A DNA stretch of 53,363 nt from UBA2386 sp046306335. Lineage in GTDB: Bacteria; Planctomycetota; UBA1135; UBA2386. Numbering within the stretch: position 1 is the stretch's first letter; every line of letters starts with the position of its first letter. The position numbers were made by a program, and so were the translations under genes. Shown here one piece after another: positions 1 through 10,513 of the stretch. The notes below the pieces were generated by a model. That model did not search any database. It had not been told where the DNA came from and saw nothing but the letters and a program-made list of their open reading frames with translations. The DNA lies in assembly GCA_046306335.1 (NCBI GenBank), contig JBKDXM010000011.1:1-53363 (forward strand), written 5' to 3'.

Positions 1-117
1 CCCGCGCCTCGGTCTTGGCCCCAGGACGGCGCTCGGGTTGGTTCCCACCAGAGCCCTATCCTCCGCCTGGGTCGACGGATGGTAGCAGCGGCAGTTGCCG
101 AGGTCGATTCTCGAGGC

Positions 118-1350
118 TCATGCGGCCTGAGGAGCTGCAGGGCGGAACTCGGTCTGCGTGCGCAGCATGGCGCAGAGGACGGCCAGCAACCGGTCGGCTA
201 CGCACCGCAGTGCATGCCCATGCGACTTGCCTCGTGCGCGAAGCGCCTTGTAGCGAGCCTGAGAGATCGGCTCGCGCATCGCCGCGACACGCGCCCAGTG
301 GTACACCGCGTTGCGCAACTGCGGGTTGCAGGCGGTGCGCATGACCACGGAGTGGCGTTTGCCGCTGCGTCGAGTGACCGGGGCGACTCCTGCAAGTGCG
401 CGGAGCGCCGGGTAGTCTCTGGCCCCGAGCGGTTCCGCCGCTTCGCCGAGCAGCGCCGACGCCACGATCATGCCGATCCCTGGAATGGACAGAATGATCG
501 CGGCGTCGCGCTGCTCGCACGTTTGCCCCTGGCCGTCTCCGGCTCCGAGCTGTTGCAGCAGCTGCTCGAGATGTTGGCTGCAGGTCTTCAGCTGCTCGTT
601 GACCAAGCGCACCCGCTGCCCGAGGAGCAGCAGGTGAGCCTTGGCTGCCGGCGCAGTGCCGGGCGCCGAGAAGACGGGGCGCTGTCGCAGGATGGCCAGA
701 GCCTCTTCGGCGTTCATTCGCCGAATGCGGTGCTCCTTGAGCACTTTGGCGACCTGGCTCTGGCGGACCTTCATGGCCGCCTCCGGTGTCGGCACGCATT
801 CGAACAACCGGATCGCCCAGTCCTCGCCGGGGTCGCCGACCGTTTCGAGGAAGGCCGGAAAGTAGCGGGCGAGCTGAGCCCGCATCTGGTTGACCAAGGC
901 GTTGCGCTCCGCCTGCAACTCGTCGTGAATGCGCGACCACTCGCGCAGCTCGATGATCGGCGCTGGTTGGATCGCCAGGCGCCGGAACAAGTGGTTGTCC
1001 GTCCGCAGCGACGACGCCAGCACGAAGGCGTCACGCCGATCGTCCTTGGCGCCTGCCAGAGTGAACCGGTCGCGGAATCGATCGAGCTGCTTCGGGTTGA
1101 TCGCGAACACGGTGAAGCCGCGATCCAGCAGGGTCTCGACCACCGACCCGTGCGGGACCTCGATCGCGATGGCGATCGAGCCTGGCTCGCCGAACTTCAG
1201 CAGCCAGGCGCACAGGTCAGCGAGGCCGTCGCCACTGTGCTTGAACGCCCGGGCCTCGACCTGCTGCCCGGCGGCATCCAGTGCGCAGACCTCGTGCTCT
1301 GCGCTCGCCCAGTCGACCCCCACGAAGTGTGTCCAGTTGTTGTGCTCCAT
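118..1350 (-). CDS. IS110-family DEDD transposase/recombinase
   Basis: Recombinase of about 410 residues that moves the IS110 element. The N-terminal RuvC-like DEDD domain shows its acidic residues in GVDWASAEHEV, AIEVPHGSVVETL and AKDDRRDAFVLA. The C-terminal Transposase_20 domain contains SIPGIGMIVASALLGE and GVAPVTRRSGKRHS, whose serine is the expected nucleophile. The ATG at 1350 was chosen because the protein then begins directly before the first DEDD motif; the frame is open to 1443, but the extra 31 residues do not look coding. The length and both domains are complete, so the enzyme may be active. The family is programmed by a bridge RNA encoded in the element's non-coding end. Confidence 0.93.
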   Translation of the reverse strand: MEHNNWTHFVGVDWASAEHEVCALDAAGQQVEARAFKHSGDGLADLCAWLLKFGEPGSIAIAIEVPHGSVVETLLDRGFTVFAINPKQLDRFRDRFTLAGAKDDRRDAFVLASSLRTDNHLFRRLAIQPAPIIELREWSRIHDELQAERNALVNQMRAQLARYFPAFLETVGDPGEDWAIRLFECVPTPEAAMKVRQSQVAKVLKEHRIRRMNAEEALAILRQRPVFSAPGTAPAAKAHLLLLGQRVRLVNEQLKTCSQHLEQLLQQLGAGDGQGQTCEQRDAAIILSIPGIGMIVASALLGEAAEPLGARDYPALRALAGVAPVTRRSGKRHSVVMRTACNPQLRNAVYHWARVAAMREPISQARYKALRARGKSHGHALRCVADRLLAVLCAMLRTQTEFRPAAPQAA

Positions 1351-1550
1351 CTTCTGCAGCCTCCAACGGATCCAGGGAAAGAAGACCGACACCGCGCTCC
1401 GCGGCGCGCCCTGTACTGGTGCTCGATGGCACGGACTGCCCACAGGACGTCAGAGCACGGCTGCCTGCCGAGGCACGGGTCCCCCCCAGGAGCTCCAGGG
1501 CTCAGGGGGCGAATGGTTGCTCCCGGCAGGCTGCCGGACCCCCAGAGTCT
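1351..1550 (-). ncRNA. Possible IS110 bridge RNA region
   Basis: About 200 bases upstream of the transposase contain no convincing gene but have strong pairing potential. A perfect hairpin CCGGCA-GGC-TGCCGG lies at 1523-1537, and a C5/G5 stem at 1483-1509 encloses an internal GGAGCTCC palindrome. Members of the IS110 group encode a bridge RNA of roughly 150-200 nt with loops for target and donor in this location. The loop-to-DNA complementarity was not demonstrated, so this is an inference from family and position. Confidence 0.4.
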
Positions 1551-1746
1551 ACAAGTAGGCCCTGGTGGCTCTTCCCTGGTACAGGGGGACGGACGGGCCG
1601 CGGTGGCCGCGGCGGGATCCGCAGGGAGCCGCAACGGACCAGCCACGGACGCTCAAGCGTGCCGCGCCGGCACGTCGATGTCGCCACTTGCCCGAAGCGT
1701 GGCGCCGCCGCGCGTCGCGCGCCGCTGCGGTCGCAGCCCACCCAAC

Positions 1747-2334
1747 ATGTACGGACTCGTCAATCTGGCGGTGCAGGAACTGGTCACCCGAACCCACGGC
1801 GAGGCTGCGTGGCTGCGCATCAAGCGGCGCGCCGGAGTCGACACGCCGTCGTTCCTGCGGATGACGCAGTACCCGGACGAGGTGACCTACGCGCTGGTCG
1901 GCGCCGCGAGCGCGGAACTGGGCGCCGCGGCGGACGAGCTGCTGCGCGGCTTCGGGCGCTTCTGGATCGAGTTCGCGATGCAGGAGGGTTACCGCGAGCT
2001 GTTCCTGATCTCCGGTCCCGACTTGCGGACCTTCCTGGGCAATCTCGACAACCTGCACGCGCGGCTCGGCATGACCTTCGTCGGCATGGATGCGCCGAGC
2101 TTCGCGGTCACCGATCAGGGACCGGACGAGCTGCTGGTGCACTACTACAGCTCGCGAGCCGGGCTGACCCCGTTCGTGCAGGGGTTGCTGGAAGGGCTGG
2201 GGCCGGTCTTCGGGCAGCGGGTCGAGGCGACCGTCCAGGCGACGCGCGCGGACGGCCGGGATCACGACACCTTCCACGTGCGCTGCACCCCGAGCCCCGA
2301 GCGGGCGAAGGGCGTCGCCCTGCCGGTGAACTGA
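1747..2334 (+). CDS. H-NOX haem-based gas (NO/O2) sensor protein
   Basis: Stand-alone H-NOX (HNOB) domain of 195 residues, the usual length for bacterial versions. It should bind haem and sense nitric oxide or another diatomic gas in the cytoplasm. The proximal haem ligand is His104 in LDNLHARLG. Pro117 in GMDAPSF matches the conserved haem-distorting proline, and YYSSR at 133-137 is the Y-x-S-x-R signature that binds the haem propionates. The start MYGLVN is the typical H-NOX N-terminus and fixes the ATG. The gene ends 7 bases before the hybrid kinase, so the two form a sensor-kinase operon. The only upstream neighbour is an IS110 element, about 200-400 bases away. Confidence 0.93.
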   Translation: MYGLVNLAVQELVTRTHGEAAWLRIKRRAGVDTPSFLRMTQYPDEVTYALVGAASAELGAAADELLRGFGRFWIEFAMQEGYRELFLISGPDLRTFLGNLDNLHARLGMTFVGMDAPSFAVTDQGPDELLVHYYSSRAGLTPFVQGLLEGLGPVFGQRVEATVQATRADGRDHDTFHVRCTPSPERAKGVALPVN

Positions 2335-2341
2335 GGCGCGC

Positions 2342-4909
<2,568 letters not shown>

Positions 4910-5019
4910 CGAACGGTTGGGGTCGGCGGCGGGCGGATCGGACTGCAGGAGCGCGTGTCGCACGGGCACGGGGACGGTCTTGACCGCGCGATCGAGTCCG
5001 TCGGCGTGCGCACCCGCTC

Positions 5020-5038
5020 GGCGCCTCGACGAGGCGCC
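5020..5038. terminator. Hairpin between convergent genes
   Basis: GGCGCCT-cgacg-AGGCGCC is a perfect 7-bp stem with a 5-nt loop. It lies between the end of the hybrid kinase on the plus strand and the end of the S41-family gene on the minus strand. It has no T-tract, so its role as a bidirectional terminator is inferred from position and stem strength. Confidence 0.45.
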
Positions 5039-5046
5039 CGGGGAGC

Positions 5047-6642
5047 TCACTTCTTCTGCGCGGCCGCCATCCGCCGGATCTCGACGACCGCGCGCTCGAG
5101 CGCGGCGTCGCGCCCGGCGATCGGCGCGACCTCGATGTGGGGGCGGACGGGGCCGAGGTCGGATGCGTCGCCGTTGGCGCGGACGTAGAGCTTCTGGCTG
5201 AAGCTGACGGGAATCCGCGAGTTCGGCAGCGGCACGGGGCCGACGCCGGCCAGCTCGTTCGGCACGCCGCCAGTCGGTTCGCCGATCGTCAGCATGAGGT
5301 CATAGGTGCGCGCTCCATCCGCGAGCATCATCGCCGCGGAGAACGTGAACTCGCCGACCAGCAGGCAGGTCGGTCCGCGGAAGCTCGGCGCGACCGGTGC
5401 GTGGCGCGTCGGCGCGTCCTCGACGACCAGGTCTTCGCCGTGGCCCAGCCGCATGTAGTCGGGCTCGGCGATGCGCAGTCCGATCGGCAGCAGCCAACGC
5501 CACGCCGGCTTCGTGGTCATGCGGATCAGCTCGTCCGATTCGGGGCTTCGCCGCCACACCATGCGAGCGGCCAGTCGATAGGGACGGTCGGTGATCCGCG
5601 CGAGGAGGGCATCGCCGAGGCCGGTGTCGCCACCGCCGTTCTCGCGGACGTCGACGATGAGCCCCACGGCCTTGCGCGCGTTCGCGGCGCGGATCGCCTC
5701 GTCGAGGTGGCGATCCCACTGCCCACCGAGCGTGCTGTCCATGGTGGGGAATTCGATGAGCGCGATCGGCGCGGCGTCGGGCAGGTCGCCCGCCAGCAGC
5801 AGGCACCGGAACGGCGGGCTGTCGACGAGGACTTCGCCCGTCGTGACCGGGGGCGTCCGTGTCGGCGCACCCGTCGGTGCGGTCCGCTCGGTCTTGCGTG
5901 CGCCATCGCCGACGCCTTCGACCAGCACGGTGCGACGCGAGCCGTCAGGGCGCGCGAACTCGACCTCCGTCGGCAGCGTGACGCCGGCGGCCCAGGTGAG
6001 CGTGCGAAACTGCGAACGGATGCCAGCATCCTGGAAGCGGGCATTCTCGTTCGGCGTGAGTGCACGAAGTCGCGCAAGCTGTTCGGCTGCGGACCGACCG
6101 CCGATTCGCACGATCGTGTCGCCCGGCTCGATCGCGCGCTCGCTCGCCGCGACGGCGACGACCACCAGCGCGTCGTCCCGGGGCTCTGCGCGGAAGGGGA
6201 GCAGCCGCTCGCCGCGCGCCAAGGCGGCAGCGATGTCCTCGTCGGGAACGTGCAGCGCGTAGTGGTCGCAGCGGTACCCCGCCTGCAGCTCCATCACGAG
6301 CGGCAGGAACTCGCGGCGGGTCATCGGCCGGTCGATCGCGGCCTTCAACCGCTCGGCGAGGGCGTGGATCGAGTCCTTCGCCGCGCGCAGGTAGGGATTG
6401 GGGCACGTCCGCTCGTGCAGCGCGACGATCGCATCCAGATCGGCGCGCAGTGCCGCGGGATCGTGCCGCTTCGCGAGTTCCTCGGGAGTCGCCTTGGGGA
6501 TCGCGTCCCACGCACTCTGAAGGAACATCGAGTGCGAGCAGCCGCCCGAGAGCGCGACGCCGGCGATCGCGACGAGTGCGGCACAGGTCATCCACGCGGT
6601 GAACCGCCGCAGTCGGCGGCGAGGGGACTTGGTCGATGCCAT
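5047..6642 (-). CDS. S41-family (C-terminal processing-like) protease, lipoprotein
   Basis: Protein of 531 residues with an N-terminal hydrophobic segment ending in the lipobox LSGGC, so it is probably anchored to a membrane outside the cytoplasm. A PDZ-like region is suggested by ERAIEPGDTIVRIGG. The C-terminal half carries S41-type features: VGLIVDVRENGGGDT, and GEFTFSAAMMLADGA with the expected serine in the TFSAA context. The ATG at 6642 puts the signal sequence at the usual distance; the open frame extends further upstream, but that part is not coding-like. It is convergent with the H-NOX kinase. The substrate is unknown. Confidence 0.8.
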   Translation of the reverse strand: MASTKSPRRRLRRFTAWMTCAALVAIAGVALSGGCSHSMFLQSAWDAIPKATPEELAKRHDPAALRADLDAIVALHERTCPNPYLRAAKDSIHALAERLKAAIDRPMTRREFLPLVMELQAGYRCDHYALHVPDEDIAAALARGERLLPFRAEPRDDALVVVAVAASERAIEPGDTIVRIGGRSAAEQLARLRALTPNENARFQDAGIRSQFRTLTWAAGVTLPTEVEFARPDGSRRTVLVEGVGDGARKTERTAPTGAPTRTPPVTTGEVLVDSPPFRCLLLAGDLPDAAPIALIEFPTMDSTLGGQWDRHLDEAIRAANARKAVGLIVDVRENGGGDTGLGDALLARITDRPYRLAARMVWRRSPESDELIRMTTKPAWRWLLPIGLRIAEPDYMRLGHGEDLVVEDAPTRHAPVAPSFRGPTCLLVGEFTFSAAMMLADGARTYDLMLTIGEPTGGVPNELAGVGPVPLPNSRIPVSFSQKLYVRANGDASDLGPVRPHIEVAPIAGRDAALERAVVEIRRMAAAQKK

Positions 6643-7628
6643 GAGGATCGTGGCCTTCGTCGAGGGTCGGATCAGTGGAGCTCGAAGGTCGGACGTCGCT
6701 CGGTGCCGTGCACCATACGCGCGCGGATCAGGGGAGGGAATCACGCGGCAGCGCGGCCCGCAGCGGCCGCAGCGCTGCGAAGCTCGCCAGCATCGGACGA
6801 ACGTGCGGCTGCGCAGCCAGGCGGAAGAGGTCGTCGAAGTGGCGCGCGTGCGAGCCGAACGGGATGCCGTGCTTGCAGCGCTGCAAGTCGCCGTGGCTGG
6901 CGTGCGGCTCTGCGCCGAAGATGCGGCGGCAGTGGCGAAGCTGCCTCCGGAGTGGTCGCTCGTACACGGCGTCGAGCGACGTGCCGACCTCGGCAAGCAA
7001 CTGCGCGCGGCGTAACCGAAGTGGTCCCGTCAGGCCGTGCCCGCGATGGCCCGGCTTCGCTCGCGTCGGGGGCGAGGCCCGGGACGAGGCGGCATGCGGG
7101 GCGCAACGCTGCGAGCTTGCGGTTGCTGCGCCGCAGGACGTCCTGCATGGCGGCGTCGTCGCGCGGGAGCGGCGGCCAGGCTGTGGGTCGGCGCGTCGGC
7201 ACGATCGGCGTGGCAGCAATGCGCCTCGAAGTCGGCCGCAGTTGCGCCGGCCCGCGGGATCCTGCGCGCGGCGTGGTGGCTGCGGCGTGGGCGTGAGGCG
7301 GGACCTTGGCGTGCTTGCCAATGGACGAGTTGGTGCTTGGTCGTTGGGGCGACTCGGCGAGGGGACGTTTCAGGCTGCCGCGGGGTCCCACGCCATGGTG
7401 CCGTTGCCATGTGCTGGTCGCCGGTAGCGGAGTGGTTGCAGGCTACTGACGTAGCCCGGCTGCGTGGGACGGCGGCGTCCGGTGCTGCCGCTGCGTGGAC
7501 GCCGTGCCACCGAGGGCTCGCAGCCTGTCGATGGTCAGGCAGGTCGTGCCAGGGTTGAGTTCGCCGGCCGGTTCCCCGACGCACCAGCAACTGGTACTTC
7601 CTGCAGAGCCCGCAGCCGGAGCACTTCC
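6643..7628. other. Gene-poor region with possible gene remnants
   Basis: No intact gene is convincing here. On the minus strand the stretch from about 7040 to 6728 has a coding-like codon pattern with G/C third positions. It encodes the end of an unrecognised protein (including GIPFGSHARHFDDLFRL) terminated by TGA at 6728, but it has no good start. Neighbouring frames to about 7300 also show short coding-like pieces in different phases, as expected of a decayed gene. I could not identify a family. Confidence 0.3.
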
Positions 7629-7883
7629 GTGGCCGAGAACACCTCCTTCATCCGCGGTGAGCACTTCGACGCCTTCGTGTCGTCCCAGGTGGCGGCCGGG
7701 CGCTACCAGAACGCCTCCGAAGTCATCCGTTCGGGGTTGCGGCGCCTCGAGGAGCGCGAGACCAAGCTCCGAGCCCTGAGCCAAGCGTTGCTCGAGCGCG
7801 AGCAGAGTGGAGTGGCTGGTCCGCTCGACATGGCGCGGATCAAGCGGCAGGCGCGCAACGCCGCAGGCCGGTCGCGCACGTGA
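7629..7883 (+). CDS. ParD-like antitoxin (CC2985 type)
   Basis: Antitoxin of 84 residues with the ribbon-helix-helix pattern of ParD: SFIRGEHFDAFVSSQVAAG, then RYQNASEVIRSGLRRLEERE. It should bind DNA as a dimer at its own promoter and neutralise the ParE toxin through its C-terminal helix. The GTG at 7629 was chosen because translation then begins just before the conserved SFI segment, with GGAG a few bases upstream. The stop codon overlaps the GTG of the downstream parE remnant, the usual coupled arrangement. Confidence 0.8.
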   Translation: MAENTSFIRGEHFDAFVSSQVAAGRYQNASEVIRSGLRRLEERETKLRALSQALLEREQSGVAGPLDMARIKRQARNAAGRSRT

Positions 7884-8163
7884 CGCGGCGGCTGGTCGTC
7901 AGCAAGCGCGCGCAAGCCGACCTGATCGAGATCTGGCAGCTACAGATGCAAGACCTGGGGCGAGGCGCAAGCCGACCATTACCTCGACGAACGCGACGTC
8001 GCCCTGCGCGAGTGCGGGGCCGATCCCGAGTGCGGCAGACGCCGCGATGAGGTTCGACCTGGGTACTGGTCACGCCTCGTTCGCCGCCATGTCGCCTGCT
8101 ACACGGGGACCGTCGATGAGGTCCTGATCCAGCGCGTGGGACGGCGCGCGCCGTTCGAGCTGA
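7880..8163 (+). pseudogene. ParE/RelE-type toxin, frameshifted
   Basis: Starts at GTG 7880, overlapping the ParD stop by 4 bases. The first frame gives a normal ParE start (RRLVVSKRAQADLIEIWQ). From about 7953 the homologous sequence continues one frame over (TWGEAQADHYLDERDVALRE, then RPGYWSRLVRRHVACYTGTV and DEVLIQRVG). A single-base insertion around 7935-7952 would explain this. Left unrepaired, the reading frame ends early and the gyrase-poisoning toxin is not made. A sequencing error is possible. The C-terminus after FEL is unclear. Confidence 0.65.
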
Positions 8164-8166
8164 GCA

Positions 8167-8534
8167 CTTGGCGAAGCAGGTGCACGCTCTACAGAGCCAC
8201 AACCTGCCGCGGACTAGCCAGGTCGACGGTGAGCCGATGGCTGCCTCGCGGCCCGTGCCGACGAGCCCGGCCGCGGCCGGTGTTGCCCGGGGATCCGCTC
8301 ATCGGCGGGTCCAATCCGGGGTGATCGCGGCGGGGTCGTGCCGCTGGCCTTCGGCGGCCCGGAGGAATGTGATGCCTTGACCGCTCGGCCGGCGCCGTGA
8401 CGGCGCGGGCACGCGCAGCTTCTGCTGCGTCCCCACGGTGTTCCCGCTGTGTTCGTACTGCAGTTCGGCGAGCTTCGGTGCGTTCGCCTCGGCGAGGCGA
8501 AGTGCCCAAGTGCTTGGCAGGAGTGGAGTTGAAC
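8167..8534. other. Non-coding stretch left of the island
   Basis: No gene is supported. It contains a hairpin at 8483-8501 and then the truncated tRNA-Gly copy. Before island integration this would have been the sequence downstream of the tRNA-Gly 3' end. Confidence 0.4.
8483..8501 (-). terminator. Hairpin, possibly the original tRNA-Gly terminator
   Basis: TTCGCCTC-GGC-GAGGCGAA is a perfect 8-bp stem with a 3-nt loop. It lies 34 bases beyond the displaced tRNA 3' end on the minus strand, where the tRNA-Gly transcript would have ended before the island was inserted. No T-run follows, so the role is only inferred. Confidence 0.3.
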
Positions 8535-8577
8535 TGGAGCGGGCGGCGGGGATCGACCCGCGACATTCAGCTTGGGA
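8535..8577 (-). repeat. Truncated tRNA-Gly 3' half (left attachment repeat)
   Basis: These 43 bases match 15268-15311, the tRNA-Gly(CCC) segment from the anticodon loop to the CCA end, in the same orientation, with one missing A in the T-loop region (gatcgaccc versus gatcgaaccc). Identity stops abruptly on the right at the anticodon loop. This is the expected structure of the displaced 3' tRNA fragment left when an element integrates into the 3' end of a tRNA gene. The deletion shows that this copy is not under tRNA selection. Confidence 0.9.
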
Positions 8578-8724
8578 CTGTGGGACAGGGAAGGCGTTTT
8601 GCCTCTGCCATGTGGCTCGCCAAGATGTCGAAAGCGCCAGTCTTGCAACGGGTTGTGTTGGCGGAGAGCGACCTCGTTTCCGATCTGCCTATCACGCGGA
8701 ATGGCTGCGATTTCCGGGATGCGA

Positions 8725-8743
8725 GTTACAGTGACAGTTACAG
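8725..8743. repeat. GTTACAG direct repeat upstream of abiE
   Basis: GTTACAG occurs at 8725-8731 and 8737-8743, separated by TGACA, a 12-base period (about one helical turn), 137 bases before the abiEi start. AbiEi antitoxins autoregulate by binding repeats at their promoters, so this may be an operator. The repeats are short and could be chance. Confidence 0.25.
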
Positions 8744-8879
8744 CCGGTCCGCGTTGCCGGGCCAGCGACGATCGGAAGGTGACGAAGCGCAGTTTGCTCG
8801 TGAGGCACGGGAGTTCTGGGGCGGGCTCTGCCAATCTGGTTGCGTAACCCGCCGTTGATCGCTAGGTTTCGCAAGCAGA

Positions 8880-9689
8880 ATGGCTTCTGGTGCCTTGGCT
8901 GCCGACGCACCGATCGCTGCATGGGTCGACTCCCTGCAGGGCGCGGGTCGCTACACGTTCACGCACCGCGACCTGCGACAGCTCGCTGGCCGCAGCGTGG
9001 TCGCCATCGATTCGGCCCTGCGTCGCCTGAAGCAGAAGGGCCGCATCCAGACCCCGCGCCGCGGCTTCTTCGTGATCGTTCCCGTCGAGTACCGGGCCGC
9101 GGGATGTCCGCCGGCGACCTGGTTAGTTGCGGACCTCATGCGATTCCTCGGCCAGCCCTACTATGTCGGCATCCTGAGTGCCGCGGCGTTGCACGGCGCC
9201 GCGCACCAGCAACCGATGGCCTTCCAGGTCGTGACCGACAAGCCAACGCGGCCGGCGAACGCGGGTCGCGTGCGCATCGAGTTCCACATGAGCCGGGTTC
9301 TGAAGCGGACTCCCGTGGTCGAGATGCCGACCGATACCGGGACCATCCGGGTCGCATCTCCCGAAGCGACGGCCTTCGACTTGGTTCGTTATCCGGCCGC
9401 AGCCGGCTATTGGAGCAACGTTGCCACAGTGCTCGGCGAGTTGGCGGAACGGATGCAGCCTGAAGCACTCGACCTTTGCGCCGCGCACCAGGCCACGCCC
9501 GATGTGCAGCGACTGGGCTACCTGCTGGAGTTCATCGAGCGGCAGGAGCTCGCCGACCGCTTGGCGACCCGACTCACTGGGCAGCGCGTGCGTCCCGTTC
9601 TCCTCGCAAGCAAGCACAAGCCAGGTCGCGCCAAACCGCATCCGACTTGGCGGGTCATACCGAACGTGAAGGTCGAGGTGGATCAGTGA
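8880..9689 (+). CDS. abiEi: AbiEi-type antitoxin (type IV TA)
   Basis: A 269-residue protein recognised as the AbiEi antitoxin family. An N-terminal winged-helix region at about 10-70 (FTHRDLRQLAGRSVVAIDSA, then LKQKGRIQTPRRGFFVIVP) is followed by the COG5340-type domain (QPYYVGILSAAALHGAAHQQ; ASPEATAFDLVRY). In characterised AbiE systems this protein represses its own operon and counteracts the AbiEii nucleotidyltransferase, giving phage abortive infection. The ATG at 8880 gives a normal N-terminus. Its TGA overlaps the GTG of abiEii by 4 bases. Within the tRNA-Gly island it is the first gene of a four-gene coupled operon. Confidence 0.9.
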   Translation: MASGALAADAPIAAWVDSLQGAGRYTFTHRDLRQLAGRSVVAIDSALRRLKQKGRIQTPRRGFFVIVPVEYRAAGCPPATWLVADLMRFLGQPYYVGILSAAALHGAAHQQPMAFQVVTDKPTRPANAGRVRIEFHMSRVLKRTPVVEMPTDTGTIRVASPEATAFDLVRYPAAAGYWSNVATVLGELAERMQPEALDLCAAHQATPDVQRLGYLLEFIERQELADRLATRLTGQRVRPVLLASKHKPGRAKPHPTWRVIPNVKVEVDQ

Positions 9690-10513
9690 TCCCTCGTGCG
9701 CATGTCACCGCGTGGCGCGCATCTGCGCCCTGGCCAGCGGACGCGCAGGTCGAACAGGATCTCGTTCTCTCACGTGCATTGGTTGCGCTCTATTCACTGC
9801 CTGAGGTGGCCACGACGTTGGCCTTTCGCGGTGGGACGGCCTTGCACAAGCTCGTCCTACCGCGGCCAGGGCGGTACTCGGAGGACATCGATCTCGCACA
9901 GATCGCGCCGGGTCCGATTGGCCCGATCCTGGATGCGGTTCGCGAGGCGCTCGATCCATGGCTCGGCGCACCCGGGCGCAAACAGACGGCGGACGGCGCC
10001 ACGTTGGTCTACCGATTCGAGAGCTCGGGGCTCCCCGTGCAGCCGATGCGCTTGAAGGTCGAGATCAATACCCGCGAACACGGCAGCCAAGCGCCGATGC
10101 GTCGGCAAGCCTTCGCGGTCAGCAACCCGTGGTTCGAAGGCACGGCCGCCGTGATGACCTACGCCACCGAGGAACTGCTCGGCACCAAGCTCAGGGCGCT
10201 CTACCAACGCAAGAAGGGGCGAGACCTGTTCGACCTCTGGCAGGCGCTCTCGTTGCTGCGCGTCGATGACGGCGTCGTCGTTGCGATGTTCGGCGAGTAT
10301 CTGCAGCGCGAAGGGACGCGGGTCACGCGGGCGCAGTTCGAGCGCAACCTGGCGCAGAAGGAGGGTATGCCCGAGTTCCTGGGCGACATCCTGCCGCTGT
10401 TGCCATCCGGGTCGAGTTACGACCCTAAGGAGGCGCTCAGGCTGGTTCGTGTTCGGTTGATCGAGAAGCTGCCTGGCAGGGCGTGGCGTGCACCGGACGA
10501 GGGAGAGCCGTGA
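9686..10513 (+). CDS. abiEii: AbiEii-type nucleotidyltransferase toxin
   Basis: A 275-residue member of the AbiEii/MNT nucleotidyltransferase family. The fold's catalytic signature is present: FRGGTALHK (G-G-T), then RYSEDIDL with the D-x-D metal ligands, and downstream LGTKLRALYQRKKGRDLFDL with the conserved K and RDxxDL. These indicate an active enzyme; characterised AbiEii-like toxins transfer nucleotides to RNA targets such as tRNA. The GTG start at 9686 overlaps the abiEi stop (GTGA) and excludes a longer, non-coding-like upstream extension. The stop in turn overlaps the GTG of the next gene. Neutralisation by AbiEi is inferred. Confidence 0.9.
   Translation: MIPRAHVTAWRASAPWPADAQVEQDLVLSRALVALYSLPEVATTLAFRGGTALHKLVLPRPGRYSEDIDLAQIAPGPIGPILDAVREALDPWLGAPGRKQTADGATLVYRFESSGLPVQPMRLKVEINTREHGSQAPMRRQAFAVSNPWFEGTAAVMTYATEELLGTKLRALYQRKKGRDLFDLWQALSLLRVDDGVVVAMFGEYLQREGTRVTRAQFERNLAQKEGMPEFLGDILPLLPSGSSYDPKEALRLVRVRLIEKLPGRAWRAPDEGEP

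Larger units (their letters stand above)
60..1560 (-). mobile_element. IS110-family insertion sequence (ends approximate)
   Basis: The element is defined by its DEDD transposase and a structured non-coding stretch upstream of it. IS110 elements lack long terminal inverted repeats, so neither end can be fixed from one copy; the boundaries given are estimates. The right (5') end lies somewhere between about 1540 and 1740, just before the H-NOX gene. The element therefore occupies the position where the promoter of the H-NOX operon would be expected. Confidence 0.5.

Noticed and set aside
79..2334. A 751-codon open frame containing the H-NOX gene
   Set aside because: Only the part from ATG 1747 matches an H-NOX domain; the upstream part is antisense to the IS110 transposase.
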